A stretch of DNA of 64,000 bases, from contig PTFA01000112.1 in NCBI GenBank assembly GCA_003342895.1, forward strand, positions 1,045,052 through 1,109,051. The letters are read 5' to 3'. Below the pieces are notes generated by a model, which searched no databases, was not told where the DNA came from, and saw only the letters and a list, made by a program, of their open reading frames with translations. A program made the translations under genes and the position numbers. Positions 58,044 through 64,000 of the stretch are shown in pieces (within the stretch, counting starts at the first letter, position 1; every line of letters starts with the position of its first letter). This stretch comes from Casuarius casuarius. Lineage: Eukaryota; Chordata; Aves; Casuariiformes; Casuariidae.

Positions 58044-61000
58044 CAGGAACCCGGGAAGAGTCGCTGGGAAGCCTTTCCCTGCTCTTTCCATGGGCGAGCA
58101 AGGGAGGTAGAAGGGCATCCTGCTCTGGGGCACTTTTCTCTGCCATTTGAGTACAAAACCTCTCCCAGCTGGATCTCCCTCTGGTTACACAGGCCACACA
58201 ACCAGCCGGTCTCAGGAACGGCTCCGAGGGCTGTTCCCGTGAAATGACTTTGTGAATCCCCGTTGCCTGCCCGCGGGGCTCGTGCACCGACGCGGCTGTG
58301 CCCTGTTCGTCTCCGCTGCCGGTGGCTGCAGCGGGTGCTGTCAGCAGGGTCAGTGGCTGGGCTGTAGCTAACACGCACGGAGAGGGACTGCTCCTTTTCC
58401 CTCCCTTTGCTGCGTGCTCCGGGGGGCCTGGAGGGTGTTTACGCGGATCAGGGTGCAGCTCTTCTGCGTTTCGTCTGGTGCGAATCCCCTCCGGATCTAG
58501 GGACAGGCAATGTAAGAGTTAGCGCTGGCAGTGTGAGCGCTTCCTACCTAACCTTCCCTCGGCTTTTGCAAACTCCACCCCAGATCCGACCATCACAGCT
58601 CTGCTAGCACTGTTTGCTGCTCTTTTCTACAAACACAGGTGAAAAAATACGGGCTGTGCTGCAGGGGCAGCCCCAGCAGGAGCAGCCATGACCATATCCC
58701 GTGTCACGGAGCCAGACGTGCTGTGTTGACTGGCACTAATGACATTCCTCATAGCCCTCTTGCCCTGGTGAGTATTTTTAAAAGCACGCAGTGTCTAAAA
58801 AGACATTCCTTTTTCCTTGTTTTTGTTACGTCTTAAACTCTTATTTCCCTCAAGGCCTGCTGAACTCCTCATTGTGTTATGGCCTTTTTAATTTAGGATC
58901 TGGCTCCATGTTACACAAAATTTGGTAGCCCCTGCACAGACAATTCTGCTTCCCTTTCCCCTGCTCCCTGCTTTGCACTAGATCTAACCCACATGTAATT
59001 GCAGTGGAAGTTGATAGAAAACTAAAAAACATTTTTCTTTTTTTTTGCAAATTATTTTTCCACCAGATGTACAGCGGAGAGGGAAGCCAGCCTCCCTTCT
59101 CATTTCACGCTGGACGCGGGGTGGTGTGTGGAAGAGGCACGCTCTAAATGAAGCAGTCCATCCTCCTGGGGCCAAACCAGCTCTGGTTCTCGGCTCCGTG
59201 TAGTTTGAAGCACCTCCGTATCGGGGAGGCATGTGCTTTGGTACGCCAGCTGTGCTGAAACCCGTGATGATACCACCTGCCCACAGAGGTACTGTCAGAA
59301 TAGTGTGCTAAGCTCTGTTTCACGACTGAAAGCCCAGAANAACTTTGCAGATTTTAGCAGACTTGCTCCAGGTTCGGGCATCGTAGCTGAGATGGGGGTC
59401 AGGCTGACCGGTATCTCAGCTTTTGTCCCTTTGTGGCTTTCTGTCCCATTTTAATTCCATCTGTGCTAATTGTAGTTGCTCAGGGATGAGCAATGAGTCA
59501 TACAGGAGAGTGTCTTGCTGTTGCTCATGCATCTACTCATACATGTCACCTAAATCCCAAACCAAATCTGTCAGGTGCTTGATTTCTTTTTCATTCTTTC
59601 TACATAGTGTGGCATTCTCTAGCTTGAGCTGGAACAAGAGCAGAGGCTAGAAAGTTATGATAGAGCCATTCTAGGAGGTTTCTTTTCCAATCTGGAGATG
59701 CGGGAAAGGACATCTGTTAGGAGCTACTTCTTTTCAGTCTTGTGAAGAGTCCTGCATCGGACAGTACAGACGTGGTGTAACTGACTGAGATACGTTGGCT
59801 AAACAGAATAAGGAAGATTTAGCTCAGTGCTGGAAAAGACAGGTAAATCTCTAACTGTGTTTAGTTGCTGTTGATACTTGCACACTATTTAATTTGTGTG
59901 AGTAATGAATCTTTCTAGGTTCATTGTCAGTGCCAGAAGTGTTCATCTCAGATTCATAATTTGAATATAAATGCTGGACATTTCTAGATGTGCTTTTCCA
60001 GAACTGAATTAAAGCTGCTCCTGTAAATTGCAGAAGACAATGCTGCTTCTGGAAAAGATACAGAAGCAGCGGGCTGGGAGCTGGGAGCTTTGCAGTGTGG
60101 TCAGTGTAGACCTGTTGGAGGTAGATCAGACCAGGACTGCTTGTGGGTGGGAGGAGAGGACACAGCGGACCAGTCGCAGGTGGTTTAGGTTAAGGTAAGT
60201 TTCTCTGGCCATGATTTAATTTTGTGTAAGTTCCTCAGCACAACTTTGATCAGGAAAGCAGGCCTGACAGACCCATGTTCAGCATGTTCGGTATGACACC
60301 ACGAAGTCTGCCTGTCCCGCTCTTGGCTCTTAGCTTGCCATTTGTGTTCCTGGGATCACTTCTCCCAGAAGAGCATAGGCTCTTCATTACTGCCCTGATT
60401 TCTTCGGTCTCCACGCAGTTGTCACTGAATAGATTGCTTGTACTGTGGAAAGTTAAATAATAACCTAGCTTCATGCTTTGGATTTGGCTGGCGAAGACCA
60501 TGTGAGCTCAGAGCTGACGTTTTCTGTTGGCACCTGCTGTTCATCCACATCTGGCTATTGCTAAAATTCTGACACAGGGAAGTGGTTTCAGTCTTCTGGG
60601 CTAGAGTCAATGTTTAGATTTTGCTATTTCTTCTTCATGGAAAATCTTGGTGTAGGAAAAGATTTCCAGGAAACTATTTCTTCTAGTGCAACCTAGAAAG
60701 AGACGGTGGTGTATTAGCTTACTTTGTGAAATACTGTGTTTCCCGCCTAAATGAGAGCGGGACTCTGCTATAGAAGGTACCTTTAACAAGATAAATACTT
60801 CTCAGGACATGACACTGTCAAAGAAGATTGTCTTTTGGACACTTGCTGTGGAACAGACTTCATAAATCTATCAATATATGGCTTAATACTCTACATCAGC
60901 ATCAAGCCAAATCATCTTTCCTGTAGGTGACATTTTTTAATCACAATTTGACTCAAGACCATATGGAAAGATCAAAAGATGCTTTGGTTTGACCATCATC

Positions 61001-61559
61001 ATTTTAAATGCTGAAGGTTATTTTGATTTTATTACAAGTGCAAATGCTTTTTGGTTTAGGTGTTTTAATTTGGCGGGCTCGGCTGAATGCCAAGGGGAGG
61101 TGGCGAAAATGCTCTTTCGATGTCCTCACGCTACCCTGCTTTCACAAGCGGCTGTGCAAGGAGGTGGGTTTGTAACGCGGGAGTGAGAGAAGAGCTGGGA
61201 TGTTACATGCTTTGCAGAGACAAGAAATCAGAGAGAGTGGATTCTCCTCTCCTTTACAGTCGGCAGCGTTCCTTAGAAGCAGTCCCAATTTCTGTGGACA
61301 GCCCCAGCTTAGAGTGGACGTTACAAAACCCGACTCGATCCCCTGATCGCGGCTGTGTAAGGACTATGCTTTTTCTCCTGGCTCTGCGCCCGATGCCTCG
61401 GAGCTGTGCTCTACCACGTCCCGCTGACCCGGGGCATTGGAGCTCGGTGGGTTTTTGGGTTACTTTATGCCCAAGATAGACCTCTCCATGTTCAGCTTTA
61501 CCCAGCTAAAAATAAGCTACATTTGTTTAAAAAAGTGCTGCAAATATAATGGAGAAACA

Positions 61560-62560
61560 CAGCGCGCCGGTGGCAAAGGGAAGCCCTGGGACGAGGGCGC
61601 TGCCGCAGGCGGACGGCGGGGGGACGCGGCAGGGCCGGGGCGCGGGGAGGGGGCGGCCGCCCAGCTAATTGAAAGCGCATCTCCCCGTCAGTCATCCTGG
61701 CACCAGCGGGATCCGGCAGCAGCAGGGAGCTAAACAAACTGCCCTCTCCTGGGGACCGCTGATGGAAAGCCGCGGGGGGCGGCGAGCGGAGGAGAGCAGG
61801 AAGCGTGTGCGTGGGGCAGGGACGGGCGCAGCGGTCCCCCGGGGTCGCACCACTCGCTCTCCGTCCTCTGTGCGGCCGATAGGATTTTTCAGCGAGAGCC
61901 CAGAAAGGTGAATTTTAAGCCGGTAACAGGCCAGGGAGCCAGGGGCTTTTGGAGCAAAACACGGGGAGCGAGGAAGGGGTAGGGCAGAGGGTGAGGAGCC
62001 GGGGCCCTGCTCTCGATTGCCCCGTGAACCCGTCTCCGCAGCAGGTTAGGATGTAGCAGAAATCAGGATATTACAGACGGGATCTGGCTGAAACCGTGGC
62101 TGCGTGATGGAGCGGCCGGTCTCCGTTGGCTGGGCTCACGCCGTGCCGCGGCGGCGGCGGCAGGGCCTGGGCGCGCGGAGGGCCGGAGCAGCTGGAAACC
62201 ATCCGGACACTGACAGGTCCCCGCTGGACCTCCGCTGACACGGGGCGGCTTTGGTTTCAGGAAAGCCAAAGGGAACCTGTCACTAATTAGACACACAGCT
62301 AATTAACGAGAAGCAAACAAAGAGCAGCAGCTTGTGTTTTGGGAAAGCTCGGCTTTAGTAGCGGAGGACGGCTGCTCCTCCCTTTCAAGCCGCTTGGAAA
62401 ACAAACAGAGCGGGGGACTTGCATTTCAAAGCAGAGCAAACACCGGGCCCCAGAGCCCTGGCAGCCGGCCGCGGGGGTCCGGCAGCGCGCGGGGAGCGGG
62501 CTCGCGGCGCAACGAGCCCTTCGCCGTCCCTGCGCCCGGGCCTCGGCGTCCCCAGCGCAC
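61560..62560. promoter_or_regulatory. CpG island near the right end
   Basis: GC-rich, CG-dense sequence includes a run of CGG triplets near 62148-62160, ctaattgaaag at 61664, and the homeodomain cluster at 62283. No coding exon is recognised. It may be the promoter of a transcript, or part of the upstream regulatory region of the next gene (TBX1 if synteny holds). Confidence 0.5.
62250..62325. promoter_or_regulatory. Homeodomain-motif cluster, enhancer candidate
   Basis: CTAATTAG (62283-62290) and CTAATTAA (62299-62306) are followed by a SOX/TCF-like AACAAAG (62317-62323). A ttggtttcaggaaagccaaa segment just upstream resembles an NF1-type palindrome. Such AT-rich cores in a GC-rich setting are typical of conserved developmental enhancers; function is inferred. 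Confidence 0.35.
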
Positions 62561-62564
62561 ACCT

Positions 62565-64000
62565 CTTATCCATTAGCTCTTAATTTCTCTTTCTCCAGAT
62601 AAACCCTCCTGTTAAACCTGGGGGGAGGGATGGGGGAGGCAGGCAGGTGTGGAAACCCGAGCTGCCACCTTGGGCTCTCCTGCTCCCCAGGCCACAGAGG
62701 TTATGTAGCATTTCGATTTAAAAACTTTTTTTGTGCATTATTTTATTGCTGTCGCATCCTGCTTTATTATTGTAGGGTTGGCCAGAAGGGTAGGTCACTC
62801 ACATAAACAAATAAAATTCACCCAGACTGTGTAAACACGTGCCACTGAGTGGATGAGGCTCTGTTTGGGTGCTAATGTCTCTAATAAGAGAAGTGTGCTT
62901 TCGAGACAAGAGCTATCCAGAGCTGTAATCCCAGCTTTGAGTCCTCCTGTGACCCCAAGACAGCTTGCTTAGGGCCTGATCCCCCAGCGAGCCCTGTCTC
63001 GGTCCCAGGTCCTGCCCAGAGCAGTAATTCTTGACTGCCTCCAGATTCACCAGCGCTTGCAGGATTCGTTAGCTGAGGTTTGCAAAAGTGCTTTGAACAT
63101 TAAAAGCGGTAAGAATGCCAAGTTATGCGATGTTTGGTGTATTTCCTAGACCCATGCATGTAATTAAGGGAGAATCTCAGCTTTCAGAAGTCAAGGGAGT
63201 TTCTAGCCCTCCTCATCATAGGGAAAAAAAAAAAGTCTGGAAAACAAAACTCAGGGCTTAAAAATCAGGAGGCAAATGCAAAAGAAAACAACAGTCCACC
63301 AACTTATGTTATTTTAACACTAATCGCATGGCTTTAGGGACTAAATCATAAAGTTGAGTGCTCAGGTTTGGCACTATATGAATATGCCTTAAATATTTCT
63401 TAAAAGAAAACGCATTATTTGTTTTCACGTCCATTCAATACACAAACCATTAATTCCTTATCACCGCCGTCTAATGTGGAAATTTAGCAAAGCGTTCGTC
63501 CGCAGATCAGCCCACGTTTGTCTCTTTTCTGCTTTCAGCTCGGGGAAGGCCTCGGGGAGGGCAGCGGCCGCGAGGTCGGGGCCCAGGGCTGGTGCTGCCG
63601 GAGGTTTCCCGCGTGAGCATCGTGCGGCCCCGATGCCTCGGGGTCCCCGGCTGCGCGGGGCGGCGGCAGCCCTCGGCTCTGCAGCGGACCGCGAGCGCGG
63701 GATGCCTCCCGCTTCCCCGGGCTGCCGGGAGGTTTAGCTCATGGGTATTTTTAAAGCCCTCTGAACCCCCCTGACCAGAGGGAGCTGTCAGAGCCCCAGC
63801 GTTCATGCCGCAGTAGCAGATCGCCACGCGCACTTACGTTGGCTAGTTTTTTCCGCAGTCATCTGTTTTTGCCGCTTTGTGGCCTTATTTGAAATCGCGC
63901 TGTGCTCTGCCCGCAGCGCTGGTATTTATTGCTGTCAAAGGACCTGTTCAGAGAAGCAGAGAAGCCACAGCAGGATTCCTTCTGATACCATTTTGGCTCC
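62565..64000. other. Right-end non-coding sequence
   Basis: AT-rich, low-CpG sequence (62.7-63.5 kb) with many A/T runs is followed by a short GC-rich patch (63.54-63.73 kb). No gene is recognised, and no T-box domain sequence was found. The AT-rich part reads like conserved non-coding DNA, but conservation cannot be judged from one genome. Confidence 0.5.
62803..62841 (+). promoter_or_regulatory. Two forkhead motifs plus E-box, enhancer candidate
   Basis: ATAAACA (62803-62809) and GTAAACA (62831-62837) both fit RYAAACA and lie 28 bases apart. The second overlaps a CACGTG E-box (62836-62841). Mammalian Tbx1 is known to be driven by upstream forkhead-dependent enhancers, which makes the location suggestive. 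Confidence 0.35.

Larger units (their letters stand above)
39060..61550. other. Intergenic sequence downstream of GP1BB
   Basis: No protein-coding gene is recognised with confidence in this 22 kb. In human the next gene to the right would be TBX1. The stretch holds a CpG/G-rich patch at about 39.1-40.5 kb, an unexplained minus-strand ORF at 41.6-42.2 kb, SINE fragments near 42.9 and 48.7 kb, a possible DNA-transposon remnant at 52.1 kb, a CTCF-like motif at 58.0 kb, and simple repeats. Other ORFs are short and give unstructured translations. Confidence 0.6.

Noticed and set aside
1..64000. CRISPR arrays, operons, phage or bacterial mobile elements
   Set aside because: The sequence is vertebrate nuclear DNA with spliced genes; no regularly spaced direct repeats or prokaryotic gene clusters are present.
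61550..64000. TBX1 first exons at the right end
   Set aside because: No T-box domain or TBX1 N-terminal coding sequence was recognised in any frame; the gene, if present, lies beyond the window.

Overview
This window is a piece of a sauropsid nuclear genome: a reptile such as a crocodilian or turtle, or possibly a bird. Vertebrate GT-AG introns, CpG islands and poly(A) signals are present. Interspersed repeats look like CR1-LINE tails, MIR/CORE-type SINE fragments and a palindromic MITE-like element. No prokaryotic or viral gene organisation is seen. One assembly gap (7054-7179) and about one isolated N per 300-600 bases mark a draft assembly.

Two protein-coding genes can be read with confidence, both on the + strand. 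The first is SEPT5 (septin 5): 11 coding exons from 15490 to 30526 encode a 381-residue GTP-binding cytoskeletal protein. Its first exon lies in a large CpG island (about 15.0-17.9 kb), and its 3' UTR appears to run to a consensus AATAAA at 34258. About 3.7 kb downstream lies GP1BB (platelet/thrombocyte glycoprotein Ib beta), with a single uninterrupted 203-codon reading frame at 38021-38632 and an AATAAA at 39032. The same order, SEPT5 then GP1BB, is known from human 22q11.2, where TBX1 follows. No T-box sequence was found here, so TBX1 would be expected beyond the right edge.

Layout: 1-14.9 kb is upstream intergenic sequence with no recognisable gene, containing a CR1 tail, a MITE-like inverted repeat, SINE fragments and GC-rich patches. 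15.0-34.3 kb is SEPT5. 34.3-37.5 kb is a short intergenic spacer with a CR1 tail and a striking pair of E-box palindromes. 37.5-39.06 kb is GP1BB with a possible GATA/ETS promoter. 39.1-61.5 kb is intergenic, with repeat fragments, a G-rich/CpG patch near 40 kb and one unexplained minus-strand ORF at 41.6-42.2 kb. 61.5-64 kb is GC-rich and then AT-rich with clustered homeodomain and forkhead motifs, a plausible regulatory region for the gene expected to the right.

The two gene products are functionally linked in mammals. SEPT5 restrains vesicle/granule exocytosis in neurons and platelets, and GP1BB is part of the platelet GPIb-IX-V adhesion receptor. In human the two genes also share read-through transcripts. 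I see no sign of a novel multi-gene system. The observations most worth checking are regulatory or structural: the 3' UTR hairpin, the poly(A) signal, the palindromes, the unexplained ORF, and the motif clusters at the right end.
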